This document shows, piece after piece, positions 51,925-61,885 of a DNA stretch of 64,000 bases. Where the stretch lies: contig JAEYRN010000030.1 in assembly GCA_023435565.1 (NCBI GenBank), positions 97,384 to 161,383 of the forward strand, given 5' to 3'. Under the pieces are notes generated by a model. It worked only from the letters and a program-made list of their open reading frames with translations. It did no database searches and was not told the DNA's origin. Numbering within the stretch: the stretch's first letter is position 1; each line of letters begins with the position of its first letter. A program made the translations under genes and the position numbers. Origin of the DNA: Bacillota bacterium (lineage in GTDB: Bacteria > Bacillota > UBA4882 > UBA8346).

Positions 51925-52027
51925 AATAAATTCTCCCTTCCGATCGATAAAATTAAAAGATCTAAAGTTATTTCGCAAAAAAAAAATAAAATCCTGCCTG
52001 ATTTTAATGAATACAGAATACCTAAGC

Positions 52028-52519
52028 CTAATATCCTTTCGCTTCCTTTAAATTAATATTTTCTTCCCAAATCCAATCTGCAACCAAATATTCGGTATAT
52101 TTCCCCAGCTCATCACGGACAACTACTTTTTCAATACCGGCATTAATAATCAGTCTGGCGCACATCTTACAAGGCCTAGTATTAGGAGTAAACTCGCCGG
52201 TTTTTGCATCCAGACAAGCCAAATAAAGCGTGGCGCCTAACATACTGATTCGATCGGCATGGATAATCGCATTGGCTTCGGCATGGACCGATCGGCATAA
52301 CTCATAACGTTCTCCGGGAGGTATTTGGGCCTCTTCCCTTGGACATTTGCCTAAATCACAACAATTGACAGTGCCCCGAGGCGCTCCTACGTAACCGGTA
52401 CTAATAATTTGCCCGTTTTGGACAATTACCGCTCCGAACTTACGCCGCAAACAAGTACCTCTTTCGGCAACCTGTGTCGCTATATTCAAATAATATTCTT
52501 CCCAAGAAGGTCTAGCCAT
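52028..52519 (-). CDS. dCMP deaminase (ComEB type)
   Basis: A 163-aa zinc deaminase converting dCMP to d[11 protein letters not shown] holds the zinc His and catalytic Glu; PCKMC holds the zinc cysteines. [25 protein letters not shown] at the start is the usual ComEB N-terminus. An extra cysteine/histidine segment (CCDLGKCP) is common to the family. With dut in the same window, it serves dUMP supply for thymidylate. Spacing of 26 nt to the GT4 gene. Confidence 0.93.
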   Translation of the reverse strand: MARPSWEEYYLNIATQVAERGTCLRRKFGAVIVQNGQIISTGYVGAPRGTVNCCDLGKCPREEAQIPPGERYELCRSVHAEANAIIHADRISMLGATLYLACLDAKTGEFTPNTRPCKMCARLIINAGIEKVVVRDELGKYTEYLVADWIWEENINLKEAKGY

Positions 52520-52545
52520 TAAAATACCTCCATTCTTAAAAAATA

Positions 52546-53691
52546 TTATACTTTTAGCTCTAAAACCCGGTTAAACAATTCAAGATATTCCCCGGCGATC
52601 CGTGGGTAAGAATATCTTTCCGCCGTATCAAACGCGCCTTTTTTAAAGCAAGCAAGCCTTTCCGGATTAAATACCAGATCTAGAACTCCTTGAGCGATTG
52701 CTCCGGTATCTTCAGCCACCAATAACCCATTTAGTCCATGGGTAATCGTATCATTAGCTCCTGCCGCAGCTATAGAGACAATCGGTACTCCGGCAGCCAA
52801 AGCTTCCAGTTGAGACAAGGGCTTAACTTCGGACTTGGAAGTCATCACAAATAAATCAGCTGCAGCTAAATAATTAGAGACCAACGAAGGATTAACCATT
52901 CCCGTAAAAATCACCGCATCTGCGATTCCCATTTCCAAGGCAAGTTGTTTAAGATCTTTTAAAGCCGGACCATCACCCACAATCATTAATTTAACCGGTT
53001 CGGGAGCTTTTGTTAAGATTAACCGGTATGATTGTAAAAGAAGTCCTAGATTTTTTTCAGGAGCTACTCGACCGATATTAACTAATATTTTTTCATTTGA
53101 AAGATTGTATTGGTTTTTAACTAAATCGGCGTTTGCATTTTGAAATTTGGTTAAATCAGTAGGATTTGGAATTACTTTAATAACATTAGTGACACCATAT
53201 CCCAATAAAATTTCCCTGGCTGATTCCGCCGGAGTAGATACTTGATCAACCGATTGGGCAAAACGCCGGACTTGGTTTTTACTGAACCAATTTACTATTC
53301 CTGAAGGAAGCGGTACATAATGACTATACTGATCATACTGAGTGTGAAAAGTATAAACAATCGGTATTTTGCGTTTCCGGGCCAATTTAAGAGCTAATGG
53401 ACCTAACACAAAAGGGTGGTGACTATGTATAATATCGAAATCCAGATCCCTTAATACTTTTGAAATTTTCGGAGAAAAAGGTACAGCAATCGGGTACTTT
53501 ACTTTTCGGGTTAAATCAATTGCCGGATAACGGTATATTCCTTGATCCTCATCTACATAATCGTCGAATTTGGGAGTAAAGATCCATACTTGATGTCCTT
53601 GTTCAATAAAACCCTTACGAAGTAAACTGACTACTCCGACAACCCCATTAACTAATGGGGAGAAACAATTGGTAAATATGGCGATACGCAA
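52546..53691 (-). CDS. GT4-family glycosyltransferase
   Basis: A 381-aa retaining glycosyltransferase. The N-domain begins MRIAIFTNCFSPLVNGVVGVV, and HSHHPFVLG follows at about 92. The C-domain has GRVAPEKN, MIVGDGPAL and the EALAAGVPIV donor-site Glu motif. It resembles diacylglycerol glucosyltransferases and mannosyltransferases of the GT4 group, so membrane glycolipid or surface glycan synthesis is likely. The exact sugar cannot be told. Confidence 0.88.
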   Translation of the reverse strand: MRIAIFTNCFSPLVNGVVGVVSLLRKGFIEQGHQVWIFTPKFDDYVDEDQGIYRYPAIDLTRKVKYPIAVPFSPKISKVLRDLDFDIIHSHHPFVLGPLALKLARKRKIPIVYTFHTQYDQYSHYVPLPSGIVNWFSKNQVRRFAQSVDQVSTPAESAREILLGYGVTNVIKVIPNPTDLTKFQNANADLVKNQYNLSNEKILVNIGRVAPEKNLGLLLQSYRLILTKAPEPVKLMIVGDGPALKDLKQLALEMGIADAVIFTGMVNPSLVSNYLAAADLFVMTSKSEVKPLSQLEALAAGVPIVSIAAAGANDTITHGLNGLLVAEDTGAIAQGVLDLVFNPERLACFKKGAFDTAERYSYPRIAGEYLELFNRVLELKV

Positions 53692-53837
53692 AATTCATGC
53701 CTCCAGAAAAAATACAATTTATTTAATATAATTCGGCATTCTTACGTTTTATCCCTTTAGTTGAAAGGGGATAATTGACAAGCAACGGATAAGACTATAA
53801 ACTATAGGCATTAAAAAGTATACGCTTTGGAGGATAA

Positions 53838-54833
53838 ATGAAAGCCTTGGCCTTGTTATCAGGTGGTTTAGACAGCATTATTGCCATCAAATTAGTCCAA
53901 TCAATGGGGGTTGAAGTTGAAGCTTTATATTTTTCTAATCCCTTTCATCAATTGCCTGTCGCAACCCTTAGTAAGGTCCAACAACTTGCTTCAAACTTGA
54001 ATCTTAAATTGCATATCCGCGAGTTTGGTGAGGATTTTTTACGTATTATCGAAAAACCCTACTATAATTATGGCAAACAAATGAATCCCTGTATCGATTG
54101 CCGGATATATCAGCTAAAAGAGGCTAAAAAACTAATGGTTGAAATTGGAGCATCTTTTTTAATTACCGGAGAAGTATTAGACCAACGTCCTCATTCTCAA
54201 CGAAGGGATGCTTTGGATATTGTCGAACGGGATTCGGAGTTACGCGGGTATATCCTACGACCGTTGACAGCCAAACACCTCCGACCTACAATCCCCGAAG
54301 AAAAAGGTTGGGTTAATCGGGAACAGTTGCTAGAAATCAAGGGGCGTGGAAGGGACCGCCAAATCGAACTGGCCCGTTTTTATGGTATAACGGACTATCC
54401 TAGTCCGGCAGGAGGGTGTCTCTTAACATACCGAGAATATGGAGCGAAAGTAAAAGATCTAATCCAATTTGAACACGGCCTTTCTTTGCGTTCGGTCAAT
54501 TTACTCCAAATCGGAAGGCACCTTCGCTTAGCGCCTCAAGTTAAAATTATTGTCGGTAAAAACGATGCCGAAAATAATTTCCTCCGCCAAATGGCTTCTA
54601 ATAATGAAATTATTCTGGAATTAGACGATTACCAAGGCCCAACCACTCTCTTCATTGGTCCATTGGAAGACCAAGCATTGGATTTAGCCGCAGCAATTAC
54701 CGCCGGATACAGCAAAGCCCCAAGGGGAGAACAAGTTCGTGTCACCGCCACTGGGGACTTTTCGCAAAAAACTATTACAGTATTTCCTTTGGAGCGCACC
54801 GTAATTCAATCATATTTTGTGCATAATATATAA
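53838..54833 (+). CDS. PP-loop ATPase, tRNA-thiolation-like (MnmA/ThiI relative)
   Basis: A 331-aa protein with PP-loop SGGLDSII at residues 8-15, which activates a target with ATP. NPCIDCRIYQLKEAKKLM (about 82-99) and GEVLDQRPHSQRRDAL (about 113) match a group annotated as tRNA 2- or 4-thiouridine enzymes. The C-terminal third has a domain seen with these (GRHLRLAPQVKIIVGKN). The function in tRNA modification is inferred; no experimental data for this subgroup come to mind. GGAGGATAA precedes the ATG. It is transcribed divergently from the GT4 gene. Confidence 0.75.
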   Translation: MKALALLSGGLDSIIAIKLVQSMGVEVEALYFSNPFHQLPVATLSKVQQLASNLNLKLHIREFGEDFLRIIEKPYYNYGKQMNPCIDCRIYQLKEAKKLMVEIGASFLITGEVLDQRPHSQRRDALDIVERDSELRGYILRPLTAKHLRPTIPEEKGWVNREQLLEIKGRGRDRQIELARFYGITDYPSPAGGCLLTYREYGAKVKDLIQFEHGLSLRSVNLLQIGRHLRLAPQVKIIVGKNDAENNFLRQMASNNEIILELDDYQGPTTLFIGPLEDQALDLAAAITAGYSKAPRGEQVRVTATGDFSQKTITVFPLERTVIQSYFVHNI

Positions 54834-54858
54834 ATTGAAATAGTGCTAATTCTCTCAT

Positions 54859-55227
54859 TTAGTTAATATCTTTACCGCTGCTCCCGGAATGCCACCACCA
54901 AAACCGGTCGAATAACTCTTCGCGAATTAAGGATAGGTTTTGGAAGAGCCTGATACTAAAGGCCACAACTGCCCCCAAATATATATCCACACCCCAAATA
55001 TCGCCCAAATAAGCTAATAGAGCCGCCAAAGCAGCATTGGTAAAAAAACTGCTGATAAATTTGAACAACACAAATTTGTCTTCCATTTGGGCCCTAATAC
55101 CGCCAAAAATAGCATCTAATGCAGCTAAAATTGCAATGGCTGTATATTTTAACAAACTCACCGGGATATCGAAAGGCATCCAGATTCCAATAATTATTCC
55201 TAAAATTGTTCCTATAATGGTTAACAT
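54859..55227 (-). CDS. DUF1290 small basic membrane protein
   Basis: A 122-aa protein with about three to four membrane helices (TIIGTILGIIIGIWMPF, TAIAILAALDAIFGGIRAQ). The RAQMEDKFVLFKFISSFFTNAALAALLAYLG stretch marks DUF1290. In Bacillus the orthologue (sbp) sits near division genes with DUF881 partners. Function unknown. Overlaps the upstream DUF881 stop by one base, so translation is coupled. Confidence 0.9.
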   Translation of the reverse strand: MLTIIGTILGIIIGIWMPFDIPVSLLKYTAIAILAALDAIFGGIRAQMEDKFVLFKFISSFFTNAALAALLAYLGDIWGVDIYLGAVVAFSIRLFQNLSLIREELFDRFWWWHSGSSGKDIN

Positions 55228-55919
55228 TATTTACCCTCCTCTGCCGGCTGAGCATGTTCAAAGGTAATGCTACCCTTATAGGCCGGAATTAGCACTTCAT
55301 CCATCTTCTCGATTACAAACTTAAGATTAAAAGATAATATCTGCTGTTCTACAAAACCGCCAGGCATCATTAACGCATTCTCTAAGTTTTCCGGATCACC
55401 GATTGCCTCGATTTCATACGGCGGCGCTAATCGTTTGGTATCAATTAAAATAGTACTACCGGCACAACTAAAACCTGAAGAATGGGCAATCCGGTAACCA
55501 TTAACCGCAATCGCCTCGACACCGGTAGCCCGTAGTTCGTTAACCAACAATTCCAATTGGTCATAGTGAACTACATAAAAAATGGGGTCTTCATAATCTT
55601 TTAATTTCCGTTCCGAATCGCTTAAAGTAATCTTAATACCTTTTCCGACAAGCGGTATTAATCCGGCAGCCATCTTCAACCTAAGAACTTCCCGGTCCCG
55701 ATCGTAATCTTTTAATTGTTGGCGAAGATAGGCATTTTCCTGTTCATACTTATTAATCAACATTTTTTGATTGTTAAACATCTTAACAAGTTCGGGAATC
55801 TGCCGAGTTGGTAAATTAGCGCGAATTTTCAAACCGGTCTTAAGTTGCATCACTAATAACATGCTTAACACCATCGCGATAATACCAATCCCAAATTGCC
55901 AACTTCGAAATTTAAACAA
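55227..55919 (-). CDS. DUF881 family protein
   Basis: A 230-aa protein with one N-terminal membrane helix (about 9-26), a coiled coil (about 48-80) and a mixed alpha/beta domain. The domain contains LVGKGIKITLSDS and ELRATGVEAIAVNGYRIAHSS, typical of DUF881 (near the cell-division cluster in Bacillota). Its role is unknown; the coiled coil and anchor suggest a divisome or envelope scaffold. Confidence 0.88.
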   Translation of the reverse strand: MFKFRSWQFGIGIIAMVLSMLLVMQLKTGLKIRANLPTRQIPELVKMFNNQKMLINKYEQENAYLRQQLKDYDRDREVLRLKMAAGLIPLVGKGIKITLSDSERKLKDYEDPIFYVVHYDQLELLVNELRATGVEAIAVNGYRIAHSSGFSCAGSTILIDTKRLAPPYEIEAIGDPENLENALMMPGGFVEQQILSFNLKFVIEKMDEVLIPAYKGSITFEHAQPAEEGK

Positions 55920-56018
55920 ATGAAACTCTCCTTAAACCGTTCTGATTAATCTTAGGTTATTCACCATCAAACCTAAAAATCCTCTTTATCCAATTAAGTT
56001 CTAAAATTGCAATTAAAC

Positions 56019-56095
56019 AAAAAAAATCCTTTAAAGCTAAGCGTTTAGAGTTAATCATTCGTAAACATCTATGTCATAACGCTATAGCTTTAGGA
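56019..56095 (-). terminator. Long-stem terminator of mreB
   Basis: On the minus strand TCCTAAAGCTATAGCGTT (56095-56078) pairs imperfectly with AACGCTTAGCTTTAAAGGA (56045-56027) around a 32-nt loop. Eight Ts follow (56026-56019). It lies about 105 nt past the mreB stop. The remainder of this 280-nt gap has no gene. Confidence 0.65.
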
Positions 56096-56199
56096 CCAAT
56101 GTTAGAAAAAACGAATACAGTTACAAGCACGAAATAATATATTACGTAAGCTATAAATTAATACTCAATAATTATCCATTGTAAATTGTAAAATTGGTT

Positions 56200-57240
56200 T
56201 TAAGTGGCTCTTTTTGCTGCTACCAATACCCTCGTTAATAAGTGGATATGTTCCAAGGTTTTTCCTGTGCCTAAAGCCACACTAGTCAGCGGATCATCAG
56301 CTACCTTAACTAACATTCCTAATTCCTTACTGATTAATTTGTCCAGGCCTTTAAGTAATGCGCCGCCCCCAGTCATAGTTATCTCTTTAAACATAATATC
56401 CGCCACTAATTCCGGAGGAGTCTTTTCAATGGTAAACCGGACTGCGCTAATAATGGCATTTAAAGGTTCCCTGAGCGCTTTACGAATTTCTTCGGAAGTG
56501 ATTTGAATTACCTTCGGCAACCCGGTGACATGGTCCCTTCCCCGGACATCGTACTTAATTTCTTGTTCCAAGGGATAAGCTGAACCCATATAAATCTTAA
56601 TGTCTTCAGCGGTTCTTTCGCCAATCATCAAATTATAAGCGCGACGGATATATTTGGTGATTGCTTCATCCATGGTATCTCCACCTATTCGGACCGACTG
56701 ACCGGTAACAATCCCACCCAATGAAATAACTGCAATATCAGTAGTGCCTCCACCGACATCAATTACCATGTTACCGGTAGCTTCATGGACCGGCAAACCA
56801 GCCCCGATTGCAGCGGCAACCGGCTCCTCGATTAGATAAACCTCTCGAGCCCCGGCATTAATAGTAGCCTCAATAACTGCCCGTCGCTCAACCTCGGTGG
56901 TTCCGGAAGGAATACTCACAACAATACGGGGTTTAATAAAAATCTTGCCCCGGCAAGCCGTTCTGATTAAGTACCTAATCATTTCCCGTGTAATATCGAA
57001 ATCAGCAATTACTCCTTCCCTCAAAGGACGAATCGCCACAATATCACCGGGAGTCCTGCCAATCATTTGACGCGCCTCGGTACCTACGGCCAATACCTCT
57101 TTGGTATTCTTCCTAATCGCCACTACCGAAGGTTCCCGTAAGAGGATCCCTTTCTTGCGTTCGTAAACCAAGCTATTGGCTGTCCCCAAATCGATTCCCA
57201 AGTCTTTCATGAAATGTCGGGTAATAAACCTGACCGGCAT
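56200..57240 (-). CDS. mreB: Rod-shape determining protein MreB
   Basis: A 346-aa actin-like ATPase that directs cell-wall synthesis along the cylinder. [13 protein letters not shown] (phosphate 1), [17 protein letters not shown] (phosphate 2) and [15 protein letters not shown] (adenosine) are all present, and [20 protein letters not shown] is family-typical. ATG at 57240 is used; Met11 is an alternative. No mreC or mreD follows, so this is a stand-alone MreB/Mbl-type paralogue. Transcribed away from DUF881. Confidence 0.95.
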   Translation of the reverse strand: MPVRFITRHFMKDLGIDLGTANSLVYERKKGILLREPSVVAIRKNTKEVLAVGTEARQMIGRTPGDIVAIRPLREGVIADFDITREMIRYLIRTACRGKIFIKPRIVVSIPSGTTEVERRAVIEATINAGAREVYLIEEPVAAAIGAGLPVHEATGNMVIDVGGGTTDIAVISLGGIVTGQSVRIGGDTMDEAITKYIRRAYNLMIGERTAEDIKIYMGSAYPLEQEIKYDVRGRDHVTGLPKVIQITSEEIRKALREPLNAIISAVRFTIEKTPPELVADIMFKEITMTGGGALLKGLDKLISKELGMLVKVADDPLTSVALGTGKTLEHIHLLTRVLVAAKRAT

Positions 57241-57304
57241 CTTATCGCCAACCTTCTTTTATATTAAATTATCCTAAAGTAATACTACACCTTGATAAAC
57301 TCAC

Positions 57305-57715
57305 TCACTCTTGAACAAAGATTTCATCGCGATATTCTTCATTCACTTTAAAAATGAGACGTTCCAAATCACCATTGGATAACGAAATATGATCCGGTTC
57401 CAAAATTTTAATCTTTCGGAATTCTTCTCTTAAAGTAAACTGCATCAAGTCCTCAATCGAGTCAGCTTCAACAACTAATTCAAGCGGGGCATAAGCCACT
57501 TCTTTTCGATTTTCCCCACCCGATAGGATGTAAACTTCACGTTCTTCATTGAGAGCTTCAACATTTAATCCTTGAAAAGGTAAGTTACTCAATAATGACA
57601 CCTGTCTGGAGCGTACTGTTTTTGCAATCTCCTGAAGGTTATGGCGTTGCCAAAAAAACTTTCTACCCCCGGCCTCAGCTTTAAAATCTAGCCGAATCCT
57701 GGCTTTAACGGTCAT
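57305..57715 (-). CDS. Unrecognised 136-aa protein
   Basis: A soluble, acidic protein starting MTVKARIRLDFKAEAGGRKFF. It has a beta-strand-rich first half, a helix near VEADSIEDLMQFTLREEFRKIKIL, and an acidic end (EEYRDEIFVQE). No signal or membrane segment. It falls between rluB and mreB on the same strand, so it is probably in that operon. No family comes to mind; its length and clean ribosome site (GGAGTGAAGG) support a real gene. Confidence 0.7.
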   Translation of the reverse strand: MTVKARIRLDFKAEAGGRKFFWQRHNLQEIAKTVRSRQVSLLSNLPFQGLNVEALNEEREVYILSGGENRKEVAYAPLELVVEADSIEDLMQFTLREEFRKIKILEPDHISLSNGDLERLIFKVNEEYRDEIFVQE

Positions 57716-57734
57716 TAAAAACCTTCACTCCTTA

Positions 57735-58472
57735 TTACCGGTCTAAATTATTCATTTGTTCCTTGAGTTTTAACAATTGATCAAGCTCAATTTCGGACGG
57801 GCGCCGCCATTCTCCCGGTTTAAGTTTACCCAAAATTAACGGACCCATGGCTACTCGGTGTAACACTAGTACTTCATGGCCGATAGCCCGCATCATTCTT
57901 TTAACCTGACGTTTTTTCCCTTCCCTAAGGGTAATTATGATGATAGCATTCCCATTTTCAATCCTATCTAATGCAATTTTTGCAGGAGCGGTCAACCCGT
58001 CATCAAGTAAAATTCCTCGGGATAATTCCTTAAGCTTAGAATTAGTAGGTATTCCGGATACTTTAGCCTGATAAACTTTTTTTACCAAATGACGCGGATG
58101 AGTTAAAGCCAGGGCAAGATCACCATCATTGGTAAAAAATAATAGCCCGGATGTATCCAGGTCCAATCTGCCAACCGGATATAACCGGGATTCTGTTTTG
58201 GGTAATAAGTCGATTACCGTAGGTCTCTGAAATGGGTCGCGAACCGTAGTTAAGTAGCCGGGTGGTTTGTGTAGGATTAAATATTCATACTCTACCCGTT
58301 TCTTTACCGGACGGCCATCAACTTCCACCAGATCAGATTGGGGATTAATCTGAACGCCCATTTCCGTGACAACTAAACCATTGACCATGACTCTACCTGT
58401 TTGAATTAGCTGGTCCGCTTGACGACGAGACGCCACTCCAGCTTGGGCAAGAAATTTATTCAGTCTGTCCAT
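57735..58472 (-). CDS. rluB: 23S/16S rRNA pseudouridine synthase (RsuA/RluB family)
   Basis: A 245-aa enzyme from ATG at 58472 (GAGGATAGTTGGG upstream). An S4 RNA-binding domain (MDRLNKFLAQAGVASRRQADQLI, in segments, about 1-60) leads to the catalytic domain with GRLDLDTSGLLFFTNDGD. The Asp of RLDLDT is the nucleophile that isomerises uridine. GKKRQVKRMMRAIGHEV is a further family motif. The gene overlaps the kinase stop by 17 nt. The ending is Leu-rich and charged. Confidence 0.93.
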   Translation of the reverse strand: MDRLNKFLAQAGVASRRQADQLIQTGRVMVNGLVVTEMGVQINPQSDLVEVDGRPVKKRVEYEYLILHKPPGYLTTVRDPFQRPTVIDLLPKTESRLYPVGRLDLDTSGLLFFTNDGDLALALTHPRHLVKKVYQAKVSGIPTNSKLKELSRGILLDDGLTAPAKIALDRIENGNAIIIITLREGKKRQVKRMMRAIGHEVLVLHRVAMGPLILGKLKPGEWRRPSEIELDQLLKLKEQMNNLDR

Positions 58473-59829
58473 CCCAACTATCCTCCACAGGCAAAACATC
58501 CGGTATCGTTACTTTAAATTCGCTTCCCTTCCCTAGTTCGCTTACAACGGAAACCTTACCGCCATGTCTTTCCACTATATGTTTGACAATCGACAAACCT
58601 AGACCAGTACCCCCCATCTCCCGGGACCTTCCTTTATCGACCCGGTAAAAACGTTCAAAAATACGGGAAAGGCTCTCGGCTGGAATTCCAAATCCATTAT
58701 CTCTCACAAATATTATTGTTTCTTCTTTGCCTTTTAAACTTCCCACAATTATTTCTCCACCGGATGGAGTATATTTTACCGAATTATCAACTAAATTTAT
58801 GAACAACTCTTTTAATAAATTTTCGTCTCCCAAAACAAATTTAGCTTGAATATCTTTTTTCAATTCAAGCTGTTTCTCCTTAATCCGGTTATCGACCGAT
58901 AAAACAACACTATCTATTAGCGGTTCCAACTCCACTTGTTTTCTTCGCAACTCAGTTTGTCCGGATTCGAGTTTCGACATATCCAATAAATCATGAATTA
59001 AATTATTTAAACGCTCCGCTTCGCGGAAAATGATAGTCATAAACTTACGGGTAATCTCTTTATCCTCAAGATCGCCGTCGAGTAAGGTTTCAACAAACCC
59101 TTTAATCGAAGTCAAGGGAGTTTTTAATTCATGGGATACGTTGGCTACGAAATCTTTACGCATTGTCTCGAGACGTCGCAATTTGGTGACATCTCCAATG
59201 ACCGCAACCACTCCCCTAATCTCCTCAACCTCGTCACGGATCGGCGCTAAACGTAGGTTTAAAACTCGTTCCGGTACCGACCATTTGATCTCCTTTTCAA
59301 TCGGAAACCCTTTTACATATACTTGATGAAAAACATCACCCAATTCCGAATTGGGGAAAATTTTATAAGGAAATTCACCGACTCCGTCTCCGGGAGTAAG
59401 GTTAAACAATTCCGCAGCCATAGGGTTTATTAAACTGATTTTTCCGGTAATATCTGTAGCTACTACACCTTCCGACATACTTGATAAAATCGCCTGAATC
59501 TCTTCCATTCTTCCATGCAAAGTACTCAGATGACTAGTATGGGACCGTTCTAATTTTTCCAACCCCTTGGCTATCTGGCCGTATAAATCTTCACGGCGCG
59601 CCATCCGGTTTTTAAAGGGGACCCCCATGCGAATATTTTCCAAAAACTCTAGTAATTCTTTCAAGGGAGCACGAAGCCAACGTTGCATAATCCAACCAAC
59701 GGCTAAAAACCATAGCAGCGTGAAAATTCCAAAGTAAGAGTTTTCAAAAATATGGCCCGCTAATAAAAACGGCAAAAAAAGAAGGAGGAGAAATCCTCCC
59801 AATTGCCAATAGATTGGTTTCATTTTCAT
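58456..59829 (-). CDS. PhoR-type sensor histidine kinase
   Basis: A 457-aa membrane kinase: two hydrophobic segments (about 8-24 and 30-48), a HAMP-like stretch, and a PAS domain (about 110-210; GVVATDITGKISLINPMAAELF). The HisKA box follows with FVANVSHELKTPLTSIKGF (phosphorylated His near 234). An ATP-lid domain has NLVDNSVKYTPSGG, FGIPAESLSRIFERFYRVDKGRSREMGGTGLGLSIVKHI, here split. Pairs with the regulator encoded 4 nt upstream. Senses most likely phosphate or envelope state by family analogy. Confidence 0.93.
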   Translation of the reverse strand: MKMKPIYWQLGGFLLLLFLPFLLAGHIFENSYFGIFTLLWFLAVGWIMQRWLRAPLKELLEFLENIRMGVPFKNRMARREDLYGQIAKGLEKLERSHTSHLSTLHGRMEEIQAILSSMSEGVVATDITGKISLINPMAAELFNLTPGDGVGEFPYKIFPNSELGDVFHQVYVKGFPIEKEIKWSVPERVLNLRLAPIRDEVEEIRGVVAVIGDVTKLRRLETMRKDFVANVSHELKTPLTSIKGFVETLLDGDLEDKEITRKFMTIIFREAERLNNLIHDLLDMSKLESGQTELRRKQVELEPLIDSVVLSVDNRIKEKQLELKKDIQAKFVLGDENLLKELFINLVDNSVKYTPSGGEIIVGSLKGKEETIIFVRDNGFGIPAESLSRIFERFYRVDKGRSREMGGTGLGLSIVKHIVERHGGKVSVVSELGKGSEFKVTIPDVLPVEDSWDGQTE

Positions 59830-60521
59830 TCACCCCGAAAACGGTAACCTACCCCACGGACTGTCTCCAAATACTCGGGGTTTGCCGGATCATTTTCAAT
59901 TTTTTGACGCAATCGCCGGACATGAACATCAACCGTCCGAGTGTCGCCAAAATATTCATAACCCCATAAGTGTTCCAAGAGAAATTCTCTGGTAAAAGCT
60001 CGTCCGGGGTTTAAAAGCAACAATTTTAAAAAGTCAAACTCCTTTGGGGTCAACTCGGCTTCTTCGCCCCTAACCTTTACTAAATGCTGTCTCAAATCGA
60101 TACGGATTACTCCGTTCTCAATTACTTCCGGTTCTTCCTCATCCGCTGAACCACTGCGGCGTAAGACCGCACGCACTCTGGCTACCAGTTCGCGAGGGGA
60201 AAAGGGTTTCGTCACATAATCATCGGCACCCATTTCCAAACCTAATACCCGGTCAGCTTCTTCGCTCTTCGCTGTTAAGATGATGATTGGAATTGATTTG
60301 GTTTGGGCATCGGACCGGAGTTGCTTACAAACTGTTAGACCGTCCAACTCCGGAAGCATCAAATCTAAAATAACCAAATCCGGTAATTCTTGTTTGATCA
60401 AATCTAGTCCCTTACGGCCGTCATTAGCATAAAGGGTCCGGTACCCTTCCCGATCCAAGTTATACTTTACCAGTTCGACTATATTGGCTTCGTCTTCAAC
60501 GATTACAATTGTTCCAGGCAT
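59826..60521 (-). CDS. PhoB/OmpR-family response regulator
   Basis: A 231-aa regulator with a receiver domain (acidic D10/E11 pocket, phospho-accepting Asp53 in ILDLMLPELDG, Thr/Lys in TAKSE and YVTKPFSPREL). A winged-helix output domain follows (about 130-228; TPKEFDFLKLLLLNPGRAFTREFL and TRTVDVHVRRLRQKIE). It overlaps the kinase by 4 nt, so the two form one translational unit. The pair PhoP/PhoR is the best match. Confidence 0.95.
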   Translation of the reverse strand: MPGTIVIVEDEANIVELVKYNLDREGYRTLYANDGRKGLDLIKQELPDLVILDLMLPELDGLTVCKQLRSDAQTKSIPIIILTAKSEEADRVLGLEMGADDYVTKPFSPRELVARVRAVLRRSGSADEEEPEVIENGVIRIDLRQHLVKVRGEEAELTPKEFDFLKLLLLNPGRAFTREFLLEHLWGYEYFGDTRTVDVHVRRLRQKIENDPANPEYLETVRGVGYRFRGE

Positions 60522-60677
60522 AAATTATTCCCCCTGAAATATTTTTAATTAATTCGTTCAACTTCAAAAACACATTCAAGCTATAAAAATAAAAAAGTTA
60601 ACTTAATTATATCAAAATTTTTTGTTTATGCACAGATAGTATTATTTAAGGAACTTTTATAATTACCTTAAACTTTG

Positions 60678-61724
60678 TCACAAAAGCCCTTCTTTTATCA
60701 TTGCTTCTTGGACTGCTTTTACAAAAGAATGAACCTCTTCCTCGGTAGTATCAAAGGAGTTCATTAAACGTATTACCGGAGTAGTTTCTTCCCAAACATA
60801 AAACGGATACTGCTTCTGTACTAATGAAATTATCTGTCTGGGAAATACGGCAAATACCCCGTTTGCCTGTATTTTTTGAGTAATAGTTATTCCAGGAATT
60901 TTTTCAAGTTCAACTCCGAGCAACCGGGCCATTTGATTGGCATTTTGAGCATTTCTTAACCATAGATCATCCGTTAATAATCGCTCAAACTGAACACTGA
61001 TAAAACGAAGCTTTGAAGCGAGCTGCATTCCCTGTTTCCTTAGATATTTGAAATCTTGCGCTAACTCAGGACGAAAAAAAACAACCGCTTCCCCGAGCAT
61101 TAATCCATTCTTAGTCCCGCCGAAGGATAGTACGTCGACACCGGCTTCACCGGTAATCTCACCTAATTTGCATCCCAATCCCGCGGCGGCATTGGCTAAC
61201 CGGGCGCCGTCCATATGTAAAAACATTTGATGCTCATGAACAAAATCGGCAATGGTCCGAATTTCAGCTACGGAATAAACTGTGCCTAATTCGGTAGACT
61301 GTGTGATCGAAACTACTTTCGGCTGGTTATGATGCTGATTACCAATAGCATTAAGCAAAGGCCTGATATGTTCAACAGTTAACTTACCGTCTTCGGTCGG
61401 GACCGTTAATAGTTTGCATCCGGTAAATTTCTCGGGAGCCCCTCCTTCATCGCAATTAATATGGGCTGTCTCCGGGGCGATCACCGCATTGAAAGAACCG
61501 GTTAAAGCCTGGAGCCCCAATACATTTGCTCCAGTTCCGTTAAATACGAAAAAGACCTCGATTTCCGAGCCGAAATGTTCCCGGAATTTATCTATAGCCT
61601 TAACTGTATACGAATCATCTCCATAGGCAGGAACATAATTCCGATTCGCCTCGATGATTGCTTCCAAAATCTCGGGATGGATCCCGGCATTATTATCACT
61701 CGCAAAGTTTTTGATTGGTTTCAA
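60678..61724 (-). CDS. Low-specificity L-threonine aldolase
   Basis: A 348-aa fold-type I PLP enzyme splitting threonine (or allo-threonine) to glycine and acetaldehyde. NFASDNNAGIHPEILEAI (start), FVFNGTGANVL, HINCDEGGAPE, HMDGARLANAAAGLG and the PLP lysine in SFGGTKNGLMLGE (about 205) are family motifs. Together with serine or glycine pathways it supplies glycine. It is monocistronic and divergent from uvsE. Confidence 0.93.
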   Translation of the reverse strand: MKPIKNFASDNNAGIHPEILEAIIEANRNYVPAYGDDSYTVKAIDKFREHFGSEIEVFFVFNGTGANVLGLQALTGSFNAVIAPETAHINCDEGGAPEKFTGCKLLTVPTEDGKLTVEHIRPLLNAIGNQHHNQPKVVSITQSTELGTVYSVAEIRTIADFVHEHQMFLHMDGARLANAAAGLGCKLGEITGEAGVDVLSFGGTKNGLMLGEAVVFFRPELAQDFKYLRKQGMQLASKLRFISVQFERLLTDDLWLRNAQNANQMARLLGVELEKIPGITITQKIQANGVFAVFPRQIISLVQKQYPFYVWEETTPVIRLMNSFDTTEEEVHSFVKAVQEAMIKEGLL

Positions 61725-61885
61725 CTCATTTACCCCTGTTTCCAGAAAATCTTAGAATATTTATTTTCGTTATTAGTAAGATATCTTCTACACTTTGATT
61801 ATTTCCCCTTCAAAAATTATAACCCATCAAGTTTTGAATGTTTTGGAGAACAAAATGGAAACCTTATTGCAAGAGGTGAATCTGT

